Program-made: the position numbers and the translations under genes
Shown: positions 54,013 to 62,869 of the stretch, in pieces
Layout of the letters: each line of letters opens with the position of its first letter
Numbering within the stretch: the first letter of the stretch is position 1
Assembly (NCBI GenBank): GCA_018221105.1
Contig: JAAOYA010000001.1
Coordinates: 176,812 to 240,811 of the forward strand
Source: Candidatus Woesearchaeota archaeon
Lineage (GTDB): Archaea > Nanobdellota > Nanobdellia > Woesearchaeales > JAAOYA01
Direction of reading: 5' to 3'
DNA length: 64,000 nt
Notes under the pieces: model-generated
The model's input: only the letters and a program-made list of their open reading frames with translations
Told to the model about the DNA's origin: nothing
Databases searched by the model: none

Positions 54013-54597
54013 TTAAGCCTTTCCTTTATTCTTGCCTCTGGACTCGACAATGACTAAACGTTTTTCAACCTCATCATCATTGTAGGCTTTTAGTACCATC
54101 TTAAAGGCTTTTTTTGATATTGTGTGATGTTTACTCTCTAATGCTTGTCTTAGTAAATGCAGGTCTACTGCTTTGTCTTCGATTTTTGTTGAATTAAAAC
54201 TCAGTCCGTAATCAATAAAATACACTTTGTCTTCACATAATATCATGTTGCTTGTTGTCAGATCACCGTGCATTATGTCATTGTCATGTAATTTTTTTAT
54301 TTGCTCTCCGATAACACTTGCTAATGTTGGGTTTTGTTCAATCACATCACGAACTTTTGGTCCGTCAACATATTCCATTTTGATTAAATGCTTTTTCTCA
54401 TCAACTTCTATTAAGTGTGGTGTTGGAATTAAAGTTGATATTTTTTCTAATACTTTTGCTTCGCGTCGAGTTCTTTTTTTTCGCAGTTCAGAGTCGATTG
54501 TTTCGTGGCGATAACTTTTTTTGACGCGTTCTTTAACAATAATATTGTCAGCTAATGTTATTGTTGCTTCTGCTCCAACAGCAATTATTTTACTCAT
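54013..54597 (-). CDS. bud32: KEOPS kinase/ATPase Bud32
   Basis: A protein of 194 residues. The short kinase fold has an N-lobe (AEATITLADNIIVKERVKKSY with the Lys), RTRREAKVLEKI, the catalytic loop HGDLTTSNMIL, and metal motif FIDYGLSF. In the KEOPS complex it drives t6A37 formation on tRNAs. Kae1, Pcc1 and Cgi121 are not in the window. It stands beside hisS on the minus strand. Confidence 0.95.
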   Translation of the reverse strand: MSKIIAVGAEATITLADNIIVKERVKKSYRHETIDSELRKKRTRREAKVLEKISTLIPTPHLIEVDEKKHLIKMEYVDGPKVRDVIEQNPTLASVIGEQIKKLHDNDIMHGDLTTSNMILCEDKVYFIDYGLSFNSTKIEDKAVDLHLLRQALESKHHTISKKAFKMVLKAYNDDEVEKRLVIVESRGKNKGKA

Positions 54598-54674
54598 AAC
54601 ATAATGGAAAACTGTTTTTTATTAAAAAGATTTGTGAGAAAACTTTTTATATAAGTATCACGCGAGAGTAGAAA

Positions 54675-55379
54675 ATGCTCGAACCTAAGGATAACCCAGA
54701 ATATCAACCCGGAACAATAGTCTGTAGCAATGTTTATGAATTCTCAAAACCTTATTGGGGCATAGTATTACCAAAAGAAGCGTTTGTTACAGCATTCGAA
54801 GAAGAAAAAGGAGCTTGGCCTGCTGGCAGAAAAATTCAAGGAAAAGGTGTTAAAGGTCGAAAAATTACTGAAAGATTTCTCAATAAATATGGTTATTTCA
54901 TGCCTTGTTATGATGACGATAACGTCATATTTAGCTGCGTAACCGGAGGGACCCCTACGGTAGTTGCCGATCCTAAAGAATTTATTGAAGATGCTCGATT
55001 TGTAGGAATTAAATTTCCATCAGATACTTATAATACAACATTAGGGCGAACGATGGGTTTAGAAGTTATAAGTGCTTATCCACCGCCACTAGTAAGCGCA
55101 ACAAATCCCGAAGAACTATTAACTCTTATCAAACATCGCAAAGCCTTTACCCAAGAAGTTGGAGGTGTGCATTATGAAAGCCAACGTGCATCTTCTTGGT
55201 TAGACACCCTCTATGCATTTTTTACAGGTCAATTAAAAGGCCAACCAACACTTCCTGAAGCCGAAGCAGTAGCTAAAGGGTATGACAATCAACGCGTAAA
55301 ATTCATACAATTACTAAGAGCTTGTGATTTTGACGAAGGACAAGGTATTGAAGGAATAGTTAATATAGAATTGGAATAA
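54675..55379 (+). CDS. Hypothetical protein
   Basis: A soluble protein of 234 residues with no recognised family. Notable segments: GTIVCSNVYEFSKPYWGIVL at the start, KYGYFMPCYDDDNVIFSCVT in the middle, and a C-terminal helical part (VAKGYDNQRVKFIQLLRACD). A ttttatataa TATA box lies about 25 nt before the ATG: leaderless. It converges with the eS1 gene. Confidence 0.65.
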   Translation: MLEPKDNPEYQPGTIVCSNVYEFSKPYWGIVLPKEAFVTAFEEEKGAWPAGRKIQGKGVKGRKITERFLNKYGYFMPCYDDDNVIFSCVTGGTPTVVADPKEFIEDARFVGIKFPSDTYNTTLGRTMGLEVISAYPPPLVSATNPEELLTLIKHRKAFTQEVGGVHYESQRASSWLDTLYAFFTGQLKGQPTLPEAEAVAKGYDNQRVKFIQLLRACDFDEGQGIEGIVNIELE

Positions 55380-55382
55380 TAA

Positions 55383-56153
55383 TTATTTAGAAGTATTCTT
55401 AACTGTTGTTTTCTCTATTTTTTTAACATTAACAGCTTTTTTTAGTTCTTCTTTAATAGGTTCTTTTTTCGCTTCTACTTTCTCTACTGTTTTCTCTTCT
55501 GTTTCAACTTCTTCTTTTGTTTCTTCTGTTTTTGGTTGTTCTTTTGCAATTAATGCTTTTTTTTGCATTTTTTGTGTTGTCTCAATTTTGAAAAGTCTTA
55601 CTTCTGAGTTTCTAAGCGGAGTGATTTTTTTTAGTGTGCTTGATAGTTCGCGTTGTAGTTTGTGACGTATTAATTCTTGTATTATGTGCTCGTATGTGTT
55701 GTTTGAAACGTATGATACTAGAAAATCGATTGTTTTTTGTCGTAGCGCTTTTTGTACTGCTCTTGAAACAACACTGTTTGTTATAACTAATGGTTTTACT
55801 CTGACGTGTACTGAATCTTGGGTTTTGCACACGAATGAATCGTCAACTCTTGAGCGTCTCCTGCGAATAAGTCTTTTGACTGATGATGGTGTTAGCTCGT
55901 ACTTAAACAGTCTGGTGTGGCCTTTGTTTTCTTTTACTTGTATTACTTCAAAGGTTGCTTGAATGTTTCGCTGTCGCATGTCGCCTGTCACATTCATTAA
56001 AGTGTCAGTGATTTTTTTACCTACTAATTTGTTGACGTCTATTGTTGGAGTGTGACCTATTACTTTGTTGTTTAAGTAATTTGGCGCTATTAAATCGTAC
56101 CATTTTTTGCGCTTCCACTTGTCAACTGTTTTTGTTTGTCGTAATTTTGCCAT
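55383..56153 (-). CDS. rps3ae: Ribosomal protein eS1 (S3Ae) with a charged tail
   Basis: A protein of 256 residues. KWKRKKWYDLIAPNYLNNKV, the middle GDMRQRNIQATFEVIQV, and SVKRLIRRRRSRVDDSFV are characteristic. The final 50 residues are a Lys/Glu-rich repeat-like tail (TEETKEEVETEEKTVEKVEA) not usual in archaeal eS1 (about 200 residues). eS1 sits at the mRNA exit of the 30S subunit. Confidence 0.95.
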   Translation of the reverse strand: MAKLRQTKTVDKWKRKKWYDLIAPNYLNNKVIGHTPTIDVNKLVGKKITDTLMNVTGDMRQRNIQATFEVIQVKENKGHTRLFKYELTPSSVKRLIRRRRSRVDDSFVCKTQDSVHVRVKPLVITNSVVSRAVQKALRQKTIDFLVSYVSNNTYEHIIQELIRHKLQRELSSTLKKITPLRNSEVRLFKIETTQKMQKKALIAKEQPKTEETKEEVETEEKTVEKVEAKKEPIKEELKKAVNVKKIEKTTVKNTSK

Positions 56154-56184
56154 TTTAGTGAATTTTGAGGAAAAGGTCTCCTAT

Positions 56185-57327
56185 TTATAAAACTTTTGCT
56201 AGTGTAGCGACTAATTTTTTATAGTTTTGTGCTGTTGGTTTGCTCTTATAATTTTTTGCTAGTGAGCGCAAAACATCAATGTTTTTTTTGTCATGAACTA
56301 GCATTCTAATAATGTATTGTGTGAACTGTGTGATGTTTGATGGCTTGACTGTTTTTTTGGAGCGCTCAAAATCTATTAGTACTGGTTCTTGTTTTTTTGT
56401 TATTAATATGTGCTTGTAGGGGTTTGTCAGTTCTTTTTTGTTAAGTCCTAAACTGTCAAGTGTTCTTAATTGTTCTAAGATTTTTTTTATGATTTGATAG
56501 TTTGTTGTTTTATTGTTATTTTTTAAAAATTCCCCGATTAATTCTCCTTCTATAAACCAGTACACGAAATAATTCTTGCCTGAGAATACTATTTTTGGGC
56601 CAATGTTTTTTTTCTTGAGCATTGTTAGCTGCGTTATTTCGTTTGTTATCGTGTCAACCTTGCTAATTGGGTTGTGAAATTTCGCGGCTATTTTTTTGTT
56701 TTTGTAAACTCCTGTGTATATCAATCCTCTGTGGCCTCTTGCGAAAAGCATTACATTGCTGACTTTTTTTTGGTTTAGTGTTTTGAGGTGTTGATTTTTT
56801 GTGAGTTGGTATACGTAGAGTGTTTCAAAAAACTGTGTTTTTTTTGTTAATTGTTTTTTTTCAAACCCGTTCTCTGCTATTATCGATTCTACTTTGTTTT
56901 TTTTTGTTTGATTGCTAAACAAAAATAGTATTTGCCCGTCATCTGCTAGATAATCGCTTGCATTGTCTAAGAATTTTTTGCTTACTTCCCAACCTTTAGG
57001 ACCGCCGTCAAGTGCCACGTCAGGTTCTGCCAATTCGTCGTTTGGCAGGTATGGAGGATTGAAAATTATTGTGTCAAACTGTCCTTTAATGTTTTTGAAC
57101 ATATCACTTTGCGCGTACTCTATTTTTTTGTGGGAGTTGTGTTTTTTTGCGTGGCTTATTGCTTTTTTGTCAATGTCTACTGCTAGCACACTATTGACTG
57201 ATTTGTTTTTTGTGGCGCTTAATGCTTGCACTCCACTTCCTGTGCCCATGTCTAAGACTTTGCCACGTGCTAGAATGTTTACTTGTTGTGCTAGTAGTTC
57301 GCTGTCCTCTAGTGGTTCGTATACCAT
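56185..57327 (-). CDS. HemK2-type methyltransferase fused to a kinase-like (COG2112) domain
   Basis: A protein of 380 residues in two parts. Residues 1-185 form a HemK2/Mtq2-like methyltransferase: YEPLEDSELLA, VLDMGTGSGVQALSAT (motif I) and the Gln-binding FNPPYLPND; relatives methylate the GGQ of release factor aRF1. Residues 190-380 resemble the COG2112 predicted Ser/Thr kinase: GHRGLIYTGVYKNKKIAAKF (Gly loop and Lys), a catalytic-loop region GLNKKELTNPYKHILI and the metal motif VLIDFERSKK. The kinase part also recalls Bud32/RIO kinases. One frame with no stop between the parts supports a real fusion. Confidence 0.8.
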   Translation of the reverse strand: MVYEPLEDSELLAQQVNILARGKVLDMGTGSGVQALSATKNKSVNSVLAVDIDKKAISHAKKHNSHKKIEYAQSDMFKNIKGQFDTIIFNPPYLPNDELAEPDVALDGGPKGWEVSKKFLDNASDYLADDGQILFLFSNQTKKNKVESIIAENGFEKKQLTKKTQFFETLYVYQLTKNQHLKTLNQKKVSNVMLFARGHRGLIYTGVYKNKKIAAKFHNPISKVDTITNEITQLTMLKKKNIGPKIVFSGKNYFVYWFIEGELIGEFLKNNNKTTNYQIIKKILEQLRTLDSLGLNKKELTNPYKHILITKKQEPVLIDFERSKKTVKPSNITQFTQYIIRMLVHDKKNIDVLRSLAKNYKSKPTAQNYKKLVATLAKVL

Positions 57328-57335
57328 TTTTTAGT

Positions 57336-57824
57336 TTAGAAGTAGTCTTTTATTTTATGTTTTACTTGTTCGTGGCCAAGCCAAGCTAAAAGTATTATGG
57401 CGTCAAGTGCTGGCATGAGCTCGTTTGTGAAAAGTCCAGGGCATATTTGACCACTGTAAAATGGAAATAGTGGAGCGTAAGCTCCAAGTATTAAGCAGTC
57501 GAGTGCTATGTGTAATGTCCAACCAAAAGCTATAATGTATAATGCTAATGCGATCTTTTTTTCTTCCCACACACTAAAAAATATTGCGACTGTTAAAATA
57601 ATTAGTGGCAATGCTATTATGTGAGTGAAGCCGCCATGGAAGAAAAATGTTTTACCAGTGAACAATTTTTGAAATCCTCCTAGTACGATGTCAATATCAG
57701 GCAAGAGTCCTGCAATACCTGCTAAAAATATATAATTAGTGCCAAAACGATTGTTTGCAATGTAGTGGCGGTACAAGTCAACCAAGACTATTGCTATTAT
57801 CACGTGTGTTACTGCGTTTGGCAT
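57336..57824 (-). CDS. DUF457/YdjM-type membrane metal-dependent hydrolase
   Basis: A protein of 162 residues with four predicted membrane helices. Conserved metal-ligand motifs are THVIIA near the N-terminus, GLLPDIDIVLGG, HGGFTHIIALP and HIALDCLILG, matching the DUF457 family of inner-membrane hydrolases. The substrate is unknown. Its stop is 8 nt from the methyltransferase-kinase start, so they are likely one transcript. Confidence 0.82.
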   Translation of the reverse strand: MPNAVTHVIIAIVLVDLYRHYIANNRFGTNYIFLAGIAGLLPDIDIVLGGFQKLFTGKTFFFHGGFTHIIALPLIILTVAIFFSVWEEKKIALALYIIAFGWTLHIALDCLILGAYAPLFPFYSGQICPGLFTNELMPALDAIILLAWLGHEQVKHKIKDYF

Positions 57825-57906
57825 ATGACTAGTAAACCAATTGTTGATTTATAAAGGTTGTCAATTAAATAAGTTTATATAACATCGATTTCTTAATAAT
57901 CAAATC

Positions 57907-58311
57907 ATGACTAGGAAAAAAACAACATTATCTGAAGAGATTAACATTTTGGGAGAGGAGTTATCGCAGATTAAAGAATTAGAAGATCTTATTGGTGTTG
58001 ATGATGATCTACTAAGAGCACAGTTTAAAGCAGACACTAGCGCTGGCAGATTACTCAAGAAGATGGAGCATAATATTATTTTGATTCAAGAACAGTTAAA
58101 CCTTAAAAAAGAGGGTGCTGACTTGAATCACGGAGTATTGCAAGAAGCGCACCAAAGCATCAGGTATTGGATGAACAAGCTTACAGACTTGCGTGATAAA
58201 ATGCAAATGCGCCAGAAGATGGAAAGAAGTTTTACTGATCATTTCTTATCACTTTTAGACCAGGCTGAAGAATTGATGAAAGAAGCCTTCGAGCACTTAG
58301 AAGACTCTTGA
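57907..58311 (+). CDS. Hypothetical coiled-coil protein
   Basis: A protein of 134 residues, almost entirely helical with heptad-like Leu spacing (ILGEELSQIKELEDLIGVDD, LRDKMQMRQKMERSFTDHFL). Two long coiled-coil segments flank a polar turn near residue 75. No family recognised. A TATA-like agtttatataa lies about 32 nt before the ATG. Confidence 0.6.
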   Translation: MTRKKTTLSEEINILGEELSQIKELEDLIGVDDDLLRAQFKADTSAGRLLKKMEHNIILIQEQLNLKKEGADLNHGVLQEAHQSIRYWMNKLTDLRDKMQMRQKMERSFTDHFLSLLDQAEELMKEAFEHLEDS

Positions 58312-58361
58312 ATTAAAAATTTTCCAATAATTTTTTAAAAAGCTACAATTGACAATATACA

Positions 58362-59471
58362 ATGTTGAACACTGAAGAATTTCTAGAATGGTTAAACAAG
58401 GAAGGATTGCAAAGCTATGTTGACAAAAATTATTTGTATTTTAAGAGTTTGCTCAATAAATGTTTTGTTCCAAAGTCTAAAGAGAACATTTTGATTTTTA
58501 CTGATCTTGGCTTTCCAGCAAGGCGTATTGCGCCACTACTAGCAGCTAATTATTATAGTGCTGCTAAAGGGTTAGGCCATGATGCTAAGATTATTGTTCA
58601 AAACCCTAAGTTTGGCGGGGAGTTGGCTGATGAGAACGTTAGAAAGGCTTTGATTGACGCTCCTGATGGAAGTATTTTACTTTTGGCTTTTTCTGGAAAG
58701 CTTGGTTTTTTGCAAAAGAATAAGATGAGTTTTCGGTCGTTTATCAAAGAAAACAAACATCATTTCGCGTCAACTATTGGACTTCAAGGATTGGATACTA
58801 AAATGATTGAAAAGTTAGTTCCAATGTTCACTATTGATTATGAACAATTACAGGATAAAGCTTCTAAACTTAAAAAAGTATTGGAAGGCGCTAAAACAAT
58901 GAGCGTGAAAACCGCTAGTGGCACTGACTTGAATTTAGAACTTGACAATAATCCTATGAGCGTTGTTGATGGTAGTTTTTCAAGCCCTGCAAGCGGTGGC
59001 AACCTTCCAGCTGGAGAAATTTATTTTCCGCCAATCACGTCTTCTGTCAATGGAGTGGTAGTTGTTGACGGTTCAGTAAAAGTAAGTGATGGAACCCTTA
59101 AAATAAAAAATCCTATAACACTAACAATAAAAAATGGTAGTGTGATAAAAATTAGTGGTCAAGAAGAAGCAAGAAAGTTTCGTGAAACTATTGATAAAGC
59201 AGTGAAAAATAATGGTGAAGATGCTCGTGTTGTTGGAGAGTTCGGAATTGGTTTAAACCCGGCGGCAAAGATTATTGGCGCTATGATTGCTGATGAGAAA
59301 ACTTTGGGCTCGGCACATATTGGTATTGGTTCGAATTATTGGTTTGGTGGCAGCATCAATATCAAAACGCATTTAGACGCAGTATTTTTAAACCCTCAAA
59401 TATTTATAGATGGAGAAGAATTAACAATAATTAAAAATGGTTTACAAGCAAGCAATACTAATTCGCAATGA
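58362..59471 (+). CDS. Aminopeptidase, M29-related (leucyl aminopeptidase-like)
   Basis: A protein of 369 residues. The C-terminal metal-site motifs are present: GGNLPAGEIYFPP (Glu ligand), RVVGEFGIGLNPAAKI (Glu), GSAHIGIGSN (His) and KTHLDAVFLN (His/Asp). The N-terminal half (1-165) is the alpha/beta part found in thermophilic M29 aminopeptidases. It removes N-terminal residues using two metal ions. The 3' end overlaps pth2 by 35 nt. Confidence 0.85.
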   Translation: MLNTEEFLEWLNKEGLQSYVDKNYLYFKSLLNKCFVPKSKENILIFTDLGFPARRIAPLLAANYYSAAKGLGHDAKIIVQNPKFGGELADENVRKALIDAPDGSILLLAFSGKLGFLQKNKMSFRSFIKENKHHFASTIGLQGLDTKMIEKLVPMFTIDYEQLQDKASKLKKVLEGAKTMSVKTASGTDLNLELDNNPMSVVDGSFSSPASGGNLPAGEIYFPPITSSVNGVVVVDGSVKVSDGTLKIKNPITLTIKNGSVIKISGQEEARKFRETIDKAVKNNGEDARVVGEFGIGLNPAAKIIGAMIADEKTLGSAHIGIGSNYWFGGSINIKTHLDAVFLNPQIFIDGEELTIIKNGLQASNTNSQ

Positions 59472-59781
59472 TTTGAAATTGCCAAAGGGTAAGATGGCGG
59501 CGCAAGCAAGTCACGCGTCAGTTGACGCTGTTCTCAAAGCTGACAAGAAAATTGTTAGTGAGTGGCAATCCTGTGGAATGGCTAAAATAGTCCTAAAAGT
59601 TGCCAGTGAGAAAACTCTTGTGAAATTTTTCCAATTAGCAAAAGATAATGGTTTGGCGGCTTCACTGATTACTGACGCTGGAAAAACTGTTATTGCTCCT
59701 GGGACAAAAACCGCTGTTGGCATTGGCCCTGCCAGCGAAGAAGAGATTGACATTATCACTAAAGACTTGCAATTGATGTGA
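59437..59781 (+). CDS. pth2: Peptidyl-tRNA hydrolase Pth2
   Basis: A protein of 114 residues. KLPKGKMAAQASHASVDAVL, VLKVASEKTL, SLITDAGKTVIAPGTKTAVG and IGPASEEEID are all Pth2 signatures. It frees tRNA from drop-off peptidyl-tRNA. Its ATG lies inside the aminopeptidase gene in another frame, so the two are co-translated. It converges with lysS; stops are adjacent. Confidence 0.96.
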   Translation: MVYKQAILIRNDLKLPKGKMAAQASHASVDAVLKADKKIVSEWQSCGMAKIVLKVASEKTLVKFFQLAKDNGLAASLITDAGKTVIAPGTKTAVGIGPASEEEIDIITKDLQLM

Positions 59782-61359
59782 TTATAAACTATCAAATAAT
59801 TTTGCTACTTTTTCTTGTCCTATTATTAGCACAAAGTTTGCTAGTTGTGGTCCTTTATCTTTTGCTATTAGAGTGTTGTACGCTGCTTTGAAAAAATCTT
59901 TTACTTCCAAATTATTGTTTTTTATTATTTTGTAGAATTCTTCGTGTAATTCTTTGTCAGTCCAAGTTTTTTCTTGTAGTGTTTGCGCTGCTTGTTTTAG
60001 TGCTGTTTTTGTTTTAGTGTCAAGTTTTAAGTCTGTTGGCGCTTTGTCTTGTACTCTGAATTTGTAATCGTCTGGAGCGTGTTTCTCTAGCCATCGCTCT
60101 ACACATTCTGCTCTGTTGAGTAACCGTTTTTTGTCATTGTCATCAGCTAAGTGTTCGCTGTAATGATCTATTATTTTTTCGTTATTGAACGAGTAAATTT
60201 GCACTACAGTGCTCAAGTGTCGAAAGCTTGGTTGAAAGGGTATTTTTTTGCTTGGGGCCTCTACACAGCTTAACTCGTAAATTCTTTTTTGTTTTAGTGT
60301 TTCTTTTTCACTGGCGTCTTCTGCTTTGTAGTATATTCTTTCGCATTTGTCAAAGTCTTCATAGATTTTTATTACGTCAACGTCAAAACTTATTGCGAAT
60401 TCAGCGTTTGGTCTGGTGCCTGCGAACAACCATCTGACAATTGCTGGCTCGTAGACCTCAAGACATTCTGCTAGTGTTATAACATTGCCTGTGGAGCTTG
60501 AGATTTTGCCCCCTACTCCTTTTACTCTGACAAAATCATACATTGTATATGTTGGAGCAGTCCAATCATAAATTTTTACTATTTCTTGCCCTGTAGTGTA
60601 CGAGCTTCCTTGTGTTGAGTGGTCTTTGCCTCCTGGTTCAAAATCGACTTTTTCATAAGCCCAGCGCATTGGCCAGTCAATGCGCCATGGTAGTTTTAGA
60701 ATGCTTGTTGTTAGTATATCGATTTTTTCTTGATAATTGCAAGTTTTGCAGTTGATTGTTATTGTTTGTTTGTTGTCATAGTCGCAAAACGTGACGTCGT
60801 CAGTGCCGCAAGCCGGGCAATAACCGCTTAATGGCAGCCAATCATTGGCTAATGGCTCTTTGCGATACTTGTTGAGAACATCTTTTATTTTTTGAGTGTT
60901 TTGCAATGCCACTATAATATTTTTTGCGTACTCGCCTGCCCTGTACTTTTTTGCCTGGTACAAGTATTCAGGGTTTATGCCAACAATTGCCACGTCACGC
61001 TCTACTTGATTTTCAAAATGCTTAGCATAACTTTCAACTTTTGAGTAAGGGTCTGGTATGTCAACTATTGCTTTTCGCAAAAGTTTTTGCAAATCTTCTT
61101 GTCCTGGCAGGTTGGAGGGTACTTTTCTAAAAACGTCATAATCGTCCCAAGAGTAAATAAAACGAACTTTTTTGCCAGCGTCAATGAACGCTCTGGCTAC
61201 TAAGTCGACTGTGATGATTTCGCGAAAGTTTCCAATGTGGACAGTTCCTGATGGTGTAATGCCTGCTGCCAAAACATAAGTCTTTTTGTTGCCTTTCTGT
61301 GCTATTACTTTATTTACAGTGCTGTCAGCCCAGTGCATTGCAACTTGTTTTTTTGTCAT
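59782..61359 (-). CDS. lysS: Lysyl-tRNA synthetase, class I
   Basis: A protein of 525 residues, class I fold (archaeal type). GITPSGTVHIGNFREIITVD carries the HIGH-like motif and GGKISSSTGNVITL the KMSKS-like loop. The zinc knuckle CPACGTDDVTFCDY plus CKTC sits near residues 175-205. A C-terminal helical domain (370-525) recognises the anticodon. It charges tRNA-Lys. Confidence 0.96.
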   Translation of the reverse strand: MTKKQVAMHWADSTVNKVIAQKGNKKTYVLAAGITPSGTVHIGNFREIITVDLVARAFIDAGKKVRFIYSWDDYDVFRKVPSNLPGQEDLQKLLRKAIVDIPDPYSKVESYAKHFENQVERDVAIVGINPEYLYQAKKYRAGEYAKNIIVALQNTQKIKDVLNKYRKEPLANDWLPLSGYCPACGTDDVTFCDYDNKQTITINCKTCNYQEKIDILTTSILKLPWRIDWPMRWAYEKVDFEPGGKDHSTQGSSYTTGQEIVKIYDWTAPTYTMYDFVRVKGVGGKISSSTGNVITLAECLEVYEPAIVRWLFAGTRPNAEFAISFDVDVIKIYEDFDKCERIYYKAEDASEKETLKQKRIYELSCVEAPSKKIPFQPSFRHLSTVVQIYSFNNEKIIDHYSEHLADDNDKKRLLNRAECVERWLEKHAPDDYKFRVQDKAPTDLKLDTKTKTALKQAAQTLQEKTWTDKELHEEFYKIIKNNNLEVKDFFKAAYNTLIAKDKGPQLANFVLIIGQEKVAKLFDSL

Positions 61360-61446
61360 AGTATGATTTAAGCGTTGTAGTATTTAAAAATTCTTCTATG
61401 AGAAAAAACACTAGTTTTATATAATAATTTGTCATGCTAGTTTTTA

Positions 61447-61779
61447 ATGAGAGAGGTTGTTGGGTTGGTCGAGAAAATAGTTATTTTTGGCGTTACGCAA
61501 AAAAGTGTTAATGCTAAAATTGACACTGGCGCGGTGCGCTCAAGCATCTGCCAATCACTGGTAACTGAATTAAAACTTGGCCCTGTTAACAGAGTGAAAG
61601 TTTATAAGAGTGCTCTTGGAAAACAACAAAGACCTCTTATTAGAATAAAAATCAAGATTAAAAACAATGTTTTGACTGAAGAGTTCAGTGTTAGCAAGCG
61701 TGAAAACCTTACGACTCCTGTGCTGATAGGTCAGAACATACTAAAAAAAGCAAGTTTTATTATTGATCCACTAAAATGA
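61447..61779 (+). CDS. RimB-like ATP-dependent zinc protease (retropepsin-like)
   Basis: A protein of 110 residues. A Gly-rich start (GLVEKIVIFGV) leads to NAKIDTGAVRSSIC, a retropepsin D-T-G motif, and LIGQNILKKASFIIDP near the end, matching PF05618-type proteins encoded beside RimK. Such proteases trim glutamate tails added by RimK. Its stop overlaps the ATG of the next gene (ATGA). Confidence 0.8.
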   Translation: MREVVGLVEKIVIFGVTQKSVNAKIDTGAVRSSICQSLVTELKLGPVNRVKVYKSALGKQQRPLIRIKIKIKNNVLTEEFSVSKRENLTTPVLIGQNILKKASFIIDPLK

Positions 61780-62869
61780 AAGCAGCAATTATTAGTATGG
61801 CAGTGAGAGTTCGAAAAAAACATATGATGCTATGAAAAAAGTTTTCGAAAGTGTTGATTTTTTGGATGTTAGAAAAATCGAGATTCAAATAGGTCGTGAT
61901 AGTGCAAAAGTGTTCCATGATGGAACCTTATTGCCATCGTATGATTGTGTTTACGCTAAAGGATCGCACAATTATAACACTATTTTGCGCTCTTTAACAA
62001 GTATTTTATCAAAAAACACTTATTTGCCGCTCAGCCCTGCAGCTTTCACTATTGGTCATGATAAACTATTATCACAATTAAAATTACAACAGGCTGACTT
62101 GTTAATGCCTAACACTTACTTGGCAGCCAGCATTAAAAGTGCTAAGAATTTGCTTGACAAACTAAACTATCCAATAGTCTTGAAGTTTCCTCGTGGAACA
62201 CAAGGCAAGGGAGTGATGTTTGCTGATTCTAAAAATAGTGCAGTATCTTTATTGGATGCTTTTTCAACTCTTAAACTGCCAGTTTTAATACAAGAGTTCA
62301 TTGACACTGAAGGAAGCGATATTAGAGCTTTTGTTATTGGTGATAAAGTTGTTGGTGCAATGGTGCGCCAGGCAAAAGATGGCGAGCAAAGAGCTAACAT
62401 TCACCTTGGAGGTGTTGGCAAGCAAGTATTGCTTGAGCCAATAGCCAAAAAATTAGCTGTTAGCGCTGCAAAAGCTATTGGAGCGCAAGTTTGTGGTGTT
62501 GACTTGTTGCAAACGCACACTGGCCCAGTGATTTTAGAAGTGAATTTGTCGCCCGGAATAACTGGAATTAGTGGCGCTACAAAAATTGATTTTGCAAAAA
62601 AAATTGCTGAATACTTATTTGAGAAAACTAGAGAGTTCAAAAAAGATTATAATGTTAACGGCTCAAAAAACTTGTTCTCAGACCTTGGCATTAGCAAAGG
62701 AGTTGCATTAATTGACAAAGAATTATTAATGCCCCTACAATTTAAAGGTGACAGTGTACTATTGCCAGAGCACCTTGTGAGAACTGCTGGTTTTGAAGAA
62801 AACACTACCTATCACGTGCTAGTAGAAAAAGGCCGTTTAACAATAAAAACTTCTAAGAGTCCCAATTAA
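61776..62869 (+). pseudogene. rimK: RimK-like ATP-grasp ligase with an N-terminal frameshift
   Basis: The expected N-terminus MKAAIISM starts at ATG 61776, overlapping the RimB-like stop. After eight codons the frame slips: bases 61799 on read GSESSKKTYDAMKKVFESV in another phase, as though one G is missing near 61799. The rest of the gene, 61832 to 62869 (345 residues), is intact: ATP-grasp motifs VLKFPRGTQGKG, VLIQEFIDTEGSDIRAFVIG, and the metal-binding VILEVNLSPG. A C-terminal RimB-like addition follows. RimK enzymes add glutamate to protein or cofactor C-termini. This may be a sequencing error, a programmed shift, or a functional protein begun at 61832. Confidence 0.78.
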
